NCBI GenBank assembly: GCA_003523545.1
Contig: DQAM01000265.1
Span: 1-19,929, forward strand
Source of the DNA: Dysgonomonas sp.
GTDB lineage: Bacteria; Bacteroidota; Bacteroidia; Bacteroidales; Dysgonomonadaceae
Reading direction: 5' to 3'
Length of the DNA: 19,929 nt
Shown here: one piece after another, positions 1 to 7,774 of the stretch
How the letters are laid out: each line of letters starts with the position of its first letter
How positions within the stretch are numbered: the first letter of the stretch is position 1
The notes under the pieces: model-generated
The model's database searches: none
What the model saw: the letters and a program-made list of their open reading frames with translations, nothing else
What the model was told of the DNA's origin: nothing
Made by a program: the position numbers and the translations under genes

Positions 1-1341
1 TCCATATTAGGAGGACGTGTTAAGACTCTTCATCCAAAAGTTTTCGGAGGAATTCTGAACAGAAGAGATTTACTGGAAGACCAGAAGCAGATAAAAGCTT
101 ACGACATACCCGAAATAGACCTGGTGATTGTGGATTTATATCCATTTGAAGAAACAGTTGCATCGGGTGCCCCGGAAGAAGATATTATTGAAAAGATCGA
201 TATAGGCGGTATTTCTCTAATAAGGGCTGCCGCAAAAAATTTCAAAGATGTAATCATCGTACCTTCTAAAGTCCAGTATGATGCCCTGAATGAATTACTC
301 GATTCGAAACAGGGAAATTCGGATATTGAAGACCGTAAATGGTTTGCGAAAGAAGCTTTTGCAGTTTCTTCGGGTTATGATACAGCCATATTCAATTATA
401 TGGATAATGAAGAGGGCTCCTCCTTCCGTAAAGCGGAAGATGGTCTGAAGTCATTGCGTTATGGTGAAAATCCGCATCAAAAAGGAGCTTATTACGGTGA
501 TTTCGAATCTTTGTTCGAACAATTGCACGGACGTGAGATTTCCTATAATAATCTTTTGGATATTGATGCTGCCGTATCTCTAATCAGCGAATTTAATGAT
601 ACTACTTTAGCTATATTGAAGCATAATAATGCTTGCGGAATCGCTTCCCGGCCTACTGTAACGGAAGCTTGGAAAGCAGCCCTGGAAGCAGATCCTGTAT
701 CTGCTTACGGAGGAATTATCGTGGCTAACAAAAACATAGATAAAGCTTCTGCGGAAGAAATAAATACTATTTTCTTCGAGATTATCATCGCTCCCTCTTA
801 TGACGAAGATGCTTTGGAAGTACTGAAACAAAAGAAGAACCGCATCATTTTGGTACAGAAGCAAAAAGTAACAGAAACCAAGCAATTCCGTTCGATATTG
901 AACGGGGTACTTGTTCAGGATAAAGACTTGAGCATACAAACAGAATCTGACCTGAAACTTGTCACCACACGTGAACTTCAAGGGACAGAATTAGAAGATT
1001 TGTTGTTTGCCAATAAACTGGTGAAAAACACGAAATCGAATGCTATCATACTTGCCAAAGGAAAGCAATTGTTTGCGGCAGGCACGGGACAGACTTCGCG
1101 TGTGGATGCATTAAAGCAAGCAATAGAAAAAGCAAAAGCATTCGGATTTGACCTCAATGGAGCCGTGATGGCTTCAGATGCGTTCTTTCCATTTCCCGAT
1201 TGCGTTGAGATTGCTGGAAACGAAGGTATTACAGCAGTTATACAGCCGGGAGGATCAGTTCGCGACGACCTGACAATTGAATATTGTAATGAACACAATA
1301 TCTCAATGGTATTGACGGGAATCCGTCATTTCAAACATTAA
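1..1341 (+). CDS. purH: Bifunctional AICAR transformylase/IMP cyclohydrolase PurH (5' end outside window)
   Basis: PurH catalyses the last two steps of IMP synthesis: formylation of AICAR by 10-formyl-THF, then ring closure. The frame is open from base 1, and the first codons read GGRVKTLHPKVFGGIL, a signature of the N-terminal MGS-like cyclohydrolase domain. A GTG at 124 is therefore not the real start. About 446 residues are present against roughly 507-510 in the family, so some 60 N-terminal residues lie outside the window. The transformylase domain follows: LRYGENPHQ, then the Lys-His pair of AILKHNNACG (window residues 207-208), which matches the catalytic K266/H267 of human ATIC, then SDAFFPFPD, and the conserved end LTGIRHFKH. 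mreB starts 31 bp downstream on the same strand with no terminator between, so co-transcription with the elongasome genes is likely. Confidence 0.97.
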   Translation, partial: SILGGRVKTLHPKVFGGILNRRDLLEDQKQIKAYDIPEIDLVIVDLYPFEETVASGAPEEDIIEKIDIGGISLIRAAAKNFKDVIIVPSKVQYDALNELLDSKQGNSDIEDRKWFAKEAFAVSSGYDTAIFNYMDNEEGSSFRKAEDGLKSLRYGENPHQKGAYYGDFESLFEQLHGREISYNNLLDIDAAVSLISEFNDTTLAILKHNNACGIASRPTVTEAWKAALEADPVSAYGGIIVANKNIDKASAEEINTIFFEIIIAPSYDEDALEVLKQKKNRIILVQKQKVTETKQFRSILNGVLVQDKDLSIQTESDLKLVTTRELQGTELEDLLFANKLVKNTKSNAIILAKGKQLFAAGTGQTSRVDALKQAIEKAKAFGFDLNGAVMASDAFFPFPDCVEIAGNEGITAVIQPGGSVRDDLTIEYCNEHNISMVLTGIRHFKH

Positions 1342-1372
1342 ATTATATTTAAACACAATATAAATAACCAAC

Positions 1373-2398
1373 ATGGGATTATTCTCTTTCACACAAGAAA
1401 TAGCGATGGATTTGGGTACAGCCAATACCATCATCATTAAGGATGGAAATATAGTTGTCGACGAGCCTTCGGTAGTAGCGCTCGAACGCAAAACAGATAA
1501 GGTCATAGCAGTAGGTGATAAAGCACGTCAGATGCATGGTAAAACCCATGAAAACATAAGGACGATACGTCCGTTGCGCGACGGTGTGATTGCTGATTTT
1601 ACGGCTGCTGAACATATGATCCGGGGAATGATAAAGATGATAAATAACAAAAACAGATTATTTTCGCCATCGCTCCGGATAGTAGTATGTATACCTTCGG
1701 GAAGTACAGAAGTAGAAATACGTGCCATCAGAGATTCGGCAGAACATGCCGGCGGACGCGATGTATATATGATATACGAACCGATGGCGGCAGCATTGGG
1801 CATAGGCCTTGATGTAGAGGCCCCCGAAGGAAACATGATAGTCGATATAGGCGGTGGAACAACAGAGATTGCTGTTATATCTTTAGGCGGTATTGTTTCC
1901 AATAAATCGATAAAGATCGCAGGAGACGACCTGACCGAAGATATTCAGGAATATATGAGCCGTCAGCACAATATCAAAGTAGGTGAAAGAACTGCAGAAG
2001 AAATAAAAATTGCAGTAGGCTCGGCCTTAACCGAATTGCCCGAAAACGAAGAACCGGAAGATTTCGTCGTTCACGGTCCTAACCGTATGACTTCTTTACC
2101 GATGGACATTCCTATTTCTTATCAGGAGATGGCTCATTGCCTAGATAAATCTATATCTAAAATGGATTCCGCTATATTAAGCGCTTTAGAACAAACCCCG
2201 CCGGAGCTTTATGCCGATATCGTTAAAAACGGCATTTACGTGACCGGAGGGGGAGCTTTGCTCAGAGGTTTAAGTAAAAGGTTTTCGGATAAAATAGGTA
2301 TTCCTTTCCACGTAGCAGAAGATCCTTTGCATGCCGTGGCGAAAGGTACAGGTATTGCCTTAAATAATATTGACAAATTTAACTTCCTGATGAGATAA
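1373..2398 (+). CDS. mreB: Rod shape-determining protein MreB (bacterial actin)
   Basis: MreB is an actin-like ATPase that polymerises under the inner membrane and directs the elongasome (MreC, MreD, PBP2, RodA) that inserts sidewall peptidoglycan. At 341 residues it has the normal family length. Actin-fold motifs are in order: phosphate-1 loop DLGTANT (D13), phosphate-2 loop DIGGGTTE (D158), and the adenosine motif VTGGGALLRG near residues 293-302. The N terminus is short and hydrophobic (MGLFSFTQEI), as in MreBs that touch the membrane directly. The start has only an AT-rich leader, with no Shine-Dalgarno. The gene lies between purH and mreC, and the following four genes are its known partners. 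Confidence 0.98.
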   Translation: MGLFSFTQEIAMDLGTANTIIIKDGNIVVDEPSVVALERKTDKVIAVGDKARQMHGKTHENIRTIRPLRDGVIADFTAAEHMIRGMIKMINNKNRLFSPSLRIVVCIPSGSTEVEIRAIRDSAEHAGGRDVYMIYEPMAAALGIGLDVEAPEGNMIVDIGGGTTEIAVISLGGIVSNKSIKIAGDDLTEDIQEYMSRQHNIKVGERTAEEIKIAVGSALTELPENEEPEDFVVHGPNRMTSLPMDIPISYQEMAHCLDKSISKMDSAILSALEQTPPELYADIVKNGIYVTGGGALLRGLSKRFSDKIGIPFHVAEDPLHAVAKGTGIALNNIDKFNFLMR

Positions 2399-2402
2399 TC
2401 AG

Positions 2403-2410
2403 TACATTTG
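2403..2410 (+). promoter_or_regulatory. Possible internal promoter -7 element (TACATTTG) ahead of mreC
   Basis: TACATTTG fits the Bacteroidales -7 consensus TAnnTTTG and lies 27 bp before the mreC ATG in the 39-bp mreB-mreC gap, the widest gap in the cluster. No TTTG is found at the expected -33 distance (about 19-21 bp upstream), so this may be chance. If real, mreCD-mrdA-rodA could be expressed separately from purH-mreB. Confidence 0.28.
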
Positions 2411-2437
2411 CATTTTTGAGGCAAGTCTTTTTTCTGA

Positions 2438-3295
2438 ATGAGAAACCTTATAGCTTTTCTTATCAAAAACAGTTCTTGGTTTATTTTTATATTCCTTGAA
2501 CTGATTTGTTTCTATTTCATTTTCCAGTATAATTCTTATCAGAGAAGTATATTTCTGGGTGCATCGAATGAAATAGTAGGGAAGGTCTATAATATTTCGG
2601 GAGAAGTAGTTTCTTACTTCGGCCTGAAAAGAGCCAATGAAGAACTATTGCTGAGGAATGCCGAATTACAGGATAAACTGTTGAATCTGGAAGATTATAT
2701 ATACCAAAAGTCAATCGACTCTTTAAAGACAAGGGCGATACTTAAAGACTCGGTTATTAAAGACAATCAGTACGACTTTATTATATCGCGGGTAATAAAC
2801 AATAGCATTTCGCGGATTGAGAATTATATCTGGATAAATAAAGGTTCAAAAGAAGGAATCCGTACAGAGATGGGGGTAGTATCGGAACAAGGTATTGTGG
2901 GAATCGTCAGGTCTGTATCAGAAAATTATTCGGTTATTCAGCCGGTAATCAACCCTAAGACTATATTAAGCTGTAAGGTCAAAGGCTCGAATATTCCGGG
3001 ATCATTGGTATGGACAGGAGAAGATTACAGATACGTTAATCTAGAAGGTTTCCCAAGATATGAAAGATTCGAACCGGGAGATACCATAATCACAAGTGGT
3101 TACTCGGGAATTTTCCCCGAAGGTATTATAGTAGGGTATGTAGAAGATTCGAAAGGTCAGAGCGACGATAATTTCCTAACGCTTAAAGTGAAGCTGTCAA
3201 CTGATTTTGCCACATTAAAGAATGTATTGGTTATTAAAAATAACAACAAACAGGAAATAATTGATTTAGAACGATTGGTATCCGATGATAAATAG
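2438..3295 (+). CDS. mreC: Rod shape-determining protein MreC
   Basis: MreC is the single-pass scaffold of the elongasome; its periplasmic part binds and activates PBP2. The 285-residue protein has a short cytoplasmic N terminus, one transmembrane helix at about residues 12-32, a coiled-coil segment around residues 66-95 (rich in Glu, Leu and Asn), and a beta-rich periplasmic region at about 110-275. That region includes family stretches such as NKGSKEGIRTEMGVV and EQGIVGIVRSVSENYSVIQ. The length is usual for the family. It overlaps the start of mreD by 11 bp, which points to translational coupling. Confidence 0.95.
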   Translation: MRNLIAFLIKNSSWFIFIFLELICFYFIFQYNSYQRSIFLGASNEIVGKVYNISGEVVSYFGLKRANEELLLRNAELQDKLLNLEDYIYQKSIDSLKTRAILKDSVIKDNQYDFIISRVINNSISRIENYIWINKGSKEGIRTEMGVVSEQGIVGIVRSVSENYSVIQPVINPKTILSCKVKGSNIPGSLVWTGEDYRYVNLEGFPRYERFEPGDTIITSGYSGIFPEGIIVGYVEDSKGQSDDNFLTLKVKLSTDFATLKNVLVIKNNNKQEIIDLERLVSDDK

Positions 3296-3797
3296 TTGGT
3301 TGAAACAGGGGTTATTATTTATTGTACTGATACTTTTACAGGTATTGGTACTAAATCATATTTCTTTTTTCAATTATGCTACGCCTTTCTTATATGTATA
3401 CTTTATAATCAAGATGCCGCTGGCCATCAATCGCAATATCTTGATGCTTATTTCTTTTCTTCTGGGATTGATAATAGACATCTTCTGTAATACGCCAGGG
3501 CAAAATGCAGCTGCGGCCGTTTTTGCGGCTTTTTTAAGAAGGCCAGTACAGCTCATGTTCTTTGAAAAAGAAGATTTTGAACATATAATTCCCAATCTGT
3601 CTTCTTTAGGAGCTTCATTTATGAAATATGCATCATTGGTAGTCCTTATACATCATACCGTAATTATATCAATAAGTTCTTTTTCATATATAAATTTTTC
3701 CACGATAGTATTACGGATAATTTTTTCCAGTATACTCACATCCATACTTATTTTTGCAGTAGAAGGAATAACTGTTAAGAAAAGGGTACGCGAATGA
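3285..3797 (+). CDS. mreD: Rod shape-determining protein MreD
   Basis: MreD is a small polytopic membrane partner of MreC in the elongasome. The 170-residue protein is strongly hydrophobic with about five or six predicted membrane segments (residues roughly 7-24, 30-48, 55-70, 110-130 and 135-160). It has the family feature ISFLLGLIIDIFCNTPG, an aspartate inside a helix followed by a turn. The sequence is poorly conserved across phyla, so the call rests on size, topology, this motif and position between mreC and mrdA. The start ATGATAAAT lies inside the end of mreC. The stop overlaps the mrdA start by 4 bp (ATGA). Confidence 0.93.
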   Translation: MINSWLKQGLLFIVLILLQVLVLNHISFFNYATPFLYVYFIIKMPLAINRNILMLISFLLGLIIDIFCNTPGQNAAAAVFAAFLRRPVQLMFFEKEDFEHIIPNLSSLGASFMKYASLVVLIHHTVIISISSFSYINFSTIVLRIIFSSILTSILIFAVEGITVKKRVRE

Positions 3798-5722
3798 ACC
3801 GTAAAGATAACAGTATTACAAACGGACGTTATTATGTGATTTCGGCTATAATAGTCGTTATCATAATAGTTCTAATCAGCCAGCTTTTCAATTTGCAGAT
3901 ATTGAAAGATGAATACAAAGATTCTGCTGATGGAAACGCTTTCTTCAAAAAAACACTTTACCCGGCAAGAGGAACTATATCTGATCGTAATGACCGTTTA
4001 TTGGTATATAACCAGCCGACATATGATGTAGTATATATCCCGAGGGAAGTTCAGCCTTTCGATACGCTGGACTTTTGCAATATTCTGGGAATTACAAAAG
4101 ACGATTTCAGGAAGAGAATTGAAAACATTAAAGACCGTAGGCTCAATAGGGGATATTCTCCTTATACCTTACAAACTTTCATGACTCAGCTCACAGTAAG
4201 GGAATATGGTCTATTACAAGAAAAGCTATATAAGTTCCCTGGATTCTATGTTCAGAACAGGGCACTCCGTCAGTATGATTACAAAAATGCGGCTCAGATA
4301 TTGGGATATTTGGCCGAAGTAGATGAAGAAACAATCAAAGAAGACAGATATTATGCCCGTGGCGACCATGCCGGTAAAACCGGAGTCGAGAGTTCTTACG
4401 AAAATATTTTACGCGGAAAAAAAGGTGTCGAAATTCTCTTAAGAGACGCTCATGGAAGAATTAAAGGTAAATATGAAAACGGAATCCACGATATTGCACC
4501 CGTCTCGGGAAAGAATATACAATTATCTATAGATATAGAGCTGCAAGCTTACGGAGAGTACCTAATGAGGAATAAGATCGGAGCTATAGTAATGATAGAG
4601 CCGGAAACCGGGGAAATTTTGTGTTTGGTGACTTCTCCTACATATGATCCTTCAATGCTTTTAGGACGTGATTTCAAAGAAAATTATAAAGAACTCGAAA
4701 GAGCACCTAACAAACCTCTTCTGAAAAGAGCCCTTCAAGGAACCTACCCTCCGGGATCCACCTTCAAAACAGCACAAGGGCTGGTTTTTCTTGAAGAAGA
4801 AATTCTAACACCCGAAACCATGTATTCGTGTGCTCATGGATATCCGCCCGGCGGAGGCCGTCCTAAATGCCACGGTCACGGCTCCCCCCTGCCATTGGTT
4901 CCTGCTATTGCAACCTCATGCAATTCTTACTTCTGTTATGGATTAAATGCTATGCTAAGCAACCGCAAGAAATACTCTACTATATTGGATGGATTTGAAG
5001 TTTGGAAGAATCATATGGTCAGTATGGGTTTCGGCTACAGGTTAGGGGTTGATTTACCTTCCGAAAAAAGAGGATTCATTCCAAACAGCCAGTATTATAC
5101 TAATGCCTATAAACGTGAAAACTGGCACGCTCAAAATATAATCTCTATTGCTATCGGTCAGGGAGAAATAACCGCTACACCTCTGCAAATCGCAAACCTG
5201 GGAGCAACCATTGCAAACAGGGGCTTTTATGTAACACCTCATATCGTAAGGCAGATACAAGATACTGTAATTGACAATAAATATATTGAAAAAAGAGACC
5301 CCAGTATTAAAGACGGACATTATGAGGCTATAGTACAAGGGATGGCTAATGCTGTAACAGGTGGTACTTGCCGTGGAATAAACTTGTTACCGGAAATTGC
5401 AGTAGGAGGTAAAACCGGTACTGCCGAAAATGTGCATGGCAGGGATCATTCTTGGTTTATGGGATTTGCTCCGGTTGAGAAACCTAAATTAGCCATAGCA
5501 GTATTAGTAGAAAATGGGGGTTTCGGTGCTACATTTGCTGTGCCTATAGCCAGATTGATGGTTCAGAAATATCTGAAGGAAGAAATACCAGCAAGTGAGA
5601 AATGGCTGGAAGAAAGAATGGCAAACGCGGTAGTACTGCCCAATCACTTCTCAACATGGCAGGTCCGTAAAGAAATACCGACCGTAAATACAGATGGTGC
5701 ATCAGAATCTATTGAAGAATAA
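3794..5722 (+). CDS. mrdA: Penicillin-binding protein 2 (elongasome transpeptidase)
   Basis: PBP2 is the monofunctional class B transpeptidase that cross-links new sidewall peptidoglycan made by RodA. The 642 residues are close to E. coli PBP2 (633). A membrane helix lies at about residues 12-34. The pedestal/dimerisation domain starts with YPARGTISDRNDRLL. The transpeptidase domain has all three active-site motifs: SxxK as STFK (S322, K325), SxN as SCN (S375-N377), and KTG (K540-G542). Between the first two sits a Cys/His-rich insert (C346, C359, H360, H362, plus C376 in the SxN motif) that could bind zinc, as described for other PBP2s with different ligands; this is inference. The gene overlaps mreD by 4 bp, and rodA begins 2 bp after its stop. 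Confidence 0.97.
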   Translation: MNRKDNSITNGRYYVISAIIVVIIIVLISQLFNLQILKDEYKDSADGNAFFKKTLYPARGTISDRNDRLLVYNQPTYDVVYIPREVQPFDTLDFCNILGITKDDFRKRIENIKDRRLNRGYSPYTLQTFMTQLTVREYGLLQEKLYKFPGFYVQNRALRQYDYKNAAQILGYLAEVDEETIKEDRYYARGDHAGKTGVESSYENILRGKKGVEILLRDAHGRIKGKYENGIHDIAPVSGKNIQLSIDIELQAYGEYLMRNKIGAIVMIEPETGEILCLVTSPTYDPSMLLGRDFKENYKELERAPNKPLLKRALQGTYPPGSTFKTAQGLVFLEEEILTPETMYSCAHGYPPGGGRPKCHGHGSPLPLVPAIATSCNSYFCYGLNAMLSNRKKYSTILDGFEVWKNHMVSMGFGYRLGVDLPSEKRGFIPNSQYYTNAYKRENWHAQNIISIAIGQGEITATPLQIANLGATIANRGFYVTPHIVRQIQDTVIDNKYIEKRDPSIKDGHYEAIVQGMANAVTGGTCRGINLLPEIAVGGKTGTAENVHGRDHSWFMGFAPVEKPKLAIAVLVENGGFGATFAVPIARLMVQKYLKEEIPASEKWLEERMANAVVLPNHFSTWQVRKEIPTVNTDGASESIEE

Positions 5723-5724
5723 AT

Positions 5725-7185
5725 ATGGTACAAAGACGGGAAGATGATAATGTAAAAGGAAGCGTAGACTGGTTTATACTGTTTATGTATCTCTTTCTTG
5801 TTCTTGCAGGATGGTTTAGTATATATGGAGCCAGTTACGATTACGAAAATGTTACCAGTATGTTCGATCTATCGGGACGTGCAGGAAGTCAGCTGCAATG
5901 GATCGGCATATCATTGGTTTTAGGATTTATATTACTCAAACTGGATAGTAATCTTTACGATATTTTTGCTTATTTTGTCTATGCTTTTTTAATACTCCTG
6001 CTGATAGTCACCATTATTGCTGCCCCTGAAATAAGGGGATCGCGGTCGTGGCTTGTCATAACCAACTCCATACGTTTGCAACCTGCCGAATTTACCAAAT
6101 TTGCTATAGCATTAGCTTTGGCTCGGTTCATGAATGCTTATAATTTCAGATTGCTGACGTTTAAGAATTTGAGTATTATATTTTTGATGATAGCATTACC
6201 TATGATACTGATCTTCTTGCAGAAAGAGACAGGATCTGCTTTGGTTTGTACAGCATTCATTCTTGTTTTATACCGGGAAGGACTACCGGGTTTTGTATTA
6301 TTTTCAGGTATATGTGCTATTATTTTATTCATTCTGGGTTTAAAATATTCCGAAGTAGATGCAGGTTTCCTGACTTTGGGAGAATGCTTCTCGATAGGTT
6401 TTATAATTCTTGCAACGGCAGCTTTGGCAATATCTTTCCGGAAAGATATCAAGAATGCACTCTTTATTGTAGGAGGAGCTTCGGTATATTTTGGAATCTG
6501 CTATTTGATTCAACAATTAGGTGTCGATGTGAACTGGGGACTGATGTGTATCATAGCTCTGACGGTTCTTGTCATTATACTTCTGGTAATTGCAAAGAAA
6601 GAATGGAGTAAAACTTATCTCTTTCTGGCTGTATTTGCAGTAGTATCCATTATATACGTGAGTTCGGTCAATTACGTATTTTCAGATATTATGCAGCCAC
6701 ACCAGCAAACCCGTATCAAAGTGTCGCTGGGGATGGAAGATGATTTAATGGGTGCAGGCTACAATGTAAATCAATCAAAAATAGCCATCGGTTCGGGTGG
6801 ATTATCCGGAAAAGGATTTTTAAACGGAACACAGACGAAACTTAAATACGTTCCCGAACAGGATACGGATTTTATATTTTGTACAATCGGTGAAGAACAA
6901 GGTTTTATTGGATCGGCTGTTGTGCTTATCGTATTTACAATTTTAATATTACGTATTCTATTCCTGGCAGAAAAGCAAAAGAATGCTTTCGGGCGTATCT
7001 ATGGATATAGTGTAGCCTCCATACTGATTTTTCATATAACCATTAATGTGGGTATGGTCATAGGATTACTGCCTGTTATCGGTATACCTTTACCTTTTTT
7101 CAGCTATGGGGGGTCTTCTTTATTAGCATTCACCATACTGCTTTTCATATTTTTACGTCTCGATATGAACCGGAAAAGGAGATAG
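5725..7185 (+). CDS. rodA: RodA, SEDS-family peptidoglycan glycosyltransferase
   Basis: RodA polymerises lipid II into glycan strands in the elongasome and works as a pair with PBP2. SEDS signatures are clear: PAEFTKFAIALALARF, KETGSALV (E168), PHQQTRI (325-331), VPEQDTDFIF with the aspartate at D382 that matches the proposed catalytic residue of other RodA proteins, and PLPFFSYGGSS near the C terminus. At 486 residues it is about 100 longer than E. coli RodA (370). The extra length lies between ETGSALV and PHQQTRI and adds about three or four hydrophobic helices (roughly residues 200-320). I believe this is usual in Bacteroidota, but that comes from memory and not from comparison. The gene ends 9 bp from the convergent DUF4405 gene, and no terminator hairpin is visible in that gap. 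Confidence 0.96.
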   Translation: MVQRREDDNVKGSVDWFILFMYLFLVLAGWFSIYGASYDYENVTSMFDLSGRAGSQLQWIGISLVLGFILLKLDSNLYDIFAYFVYAFLILLLIVTIIAAPEIRGSRSWLVITNSIRLQPAEFTKFAIALALARFMNAYNFRLLTFKNLSIIFLMIALPMILIFLQKETGSALVCTAFILVLYREGLPGFVLFSGICAIILFILGLKYSEVDAGFLTLGECFSIGFIILATAALAISFRKDIKNALFIVGGASVYFGICYLIQQLGVDVNWGLMCIIALTVLVIILLVIAKKEWSKTYLFLAVFAVVSIIYVSSVNYVFSDIMQPHQQTRIKVSLGMEDDLMGAGYNVNQSKIAIGSGGLSGKGFLNGTQTKLKYVPEQDTDFIFCTIGEEQGFIGSAVVLIVFTILILRILFLAEKQKNAFGRIYGYSVASILIFHITINVGMVIGLLPVIGIPLPFFSYGGSSLLAFTILLFIFLRLDMNRKRR

Positions 7186-7194
7186 GGAGAATCT

Positions 7195-7677
7195 TTATGG
7201 TTCCACAATAATAAATTCTATTATATCTTTAGCTGTTTTATTATTTGCAGATGCGATATCTTCAATAGTTTTCGAATTGCCGATAACGATGCCGTTTTCA
7301 CTTAATATTTTTTCAACATCACTATAGTTTAAGTTCAGCACCTTGAAGCTTTCATCGATAGGAGCTTTTACAATCCTTTCTATCATGATCTCTTCATGAT
7401 GAACGCTTATCTTATCAACAACAATAAATACCACAGAAAGAATCAATATAATTATCCCGGAAATTATAAAAGCCTTTTTCATAAAATGACTTTTTAGACT
7501 TTTCCAGTTAAGAATTATATGAAGAACAGAAAATAAGACAAATGCCAATCCTAAGATTTCATGTACTACACTTGTATATTCATCGAAAATATGGAAGAAC
7601 ATCAAGATGCCCGAAAGTGAAACTATGACAAATAAAAATGTCAAATAGGGGGTAACAATATTCCGTTTTGGTTTCAT
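7195..7677 (-). CDS. DUF4405-type small membrane protein with C-terminal soluble tail
   Basis: This is a 160-residue protein of unknown function. The first part has three hydrophobic segments (about residues 10-28, 38-56 and 67-86) and histidines spaced as in cytochrome b-like haem-binding membrane proteins (MFFHIF, VVHEILG, VLHIILNW), the pattern of DUF4405. Haem binding is inference. The C-terminal 65 residues are soluble. They end in KTIEDIASANNKTAKDIIEFI, which resembles a small helical module seen at the end of some membrane-bound redox proteins. The gene is convergent with rodA (9-bp gap) and lies downstream of the PEPCK-like gene beyond a terminator. It therefore needs its own promoter or read-through; no TAnnTTTG is visible just upstream. 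Confidence 0.75.
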   Translation of the reverse strand: MKPKRNIVTPYLTFLFVIVSLSGILMFFHIFDEYTSVVHEILGLAFVLFSVLHIILNWKSLKSHFMKKAFIISGIIILILSVVFIVVDKISVHHEEIMIERIVKAPIDESFKVLNLNYSDVEKILSENGIVIGNSKTIEDIASANNKTAKDIIEFIIVEP

Positions 7678-7715
7678 GCAGAAAAATCTTTAGTTGAATT
7701 AGTATTTAAAACAGA

Positions 7716-7745
7716 CCCCCAAAAGCAAGATGTAACTTTTGGGGG
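7716..7745 (-). terminator. Hairpin terminator of the PEPCK/HPrK-like gene
   Basis: There is a perfect 10-bp stem (CCCCCAAAAG at 7716-7725 with CTTTTGGGGG at 7736-7745) and a 10-nt loop. It starts 29 bp past the stop of the minus-strand gene 7775-9505. Read on the minus strand the stem is followed by TCTGTTTTAAAT, a moderate U-tract; on the plus strand the following bases are less U-rich. It separates the P-loop gene from the DUF4405 gene. Confidence 0.85.
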
Positions 7746-7774
7746 CGCTGATTATTATTGAATTATTTAATCTT

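Noticed and set aside
124..1341. GTG at 124 as the start of purH
   Set aside because: The same frame stays open to base 1 and encodes the conserved GRVKTLHPKVFGGIL of the MGS-like domain, so the gene begins outside the window.
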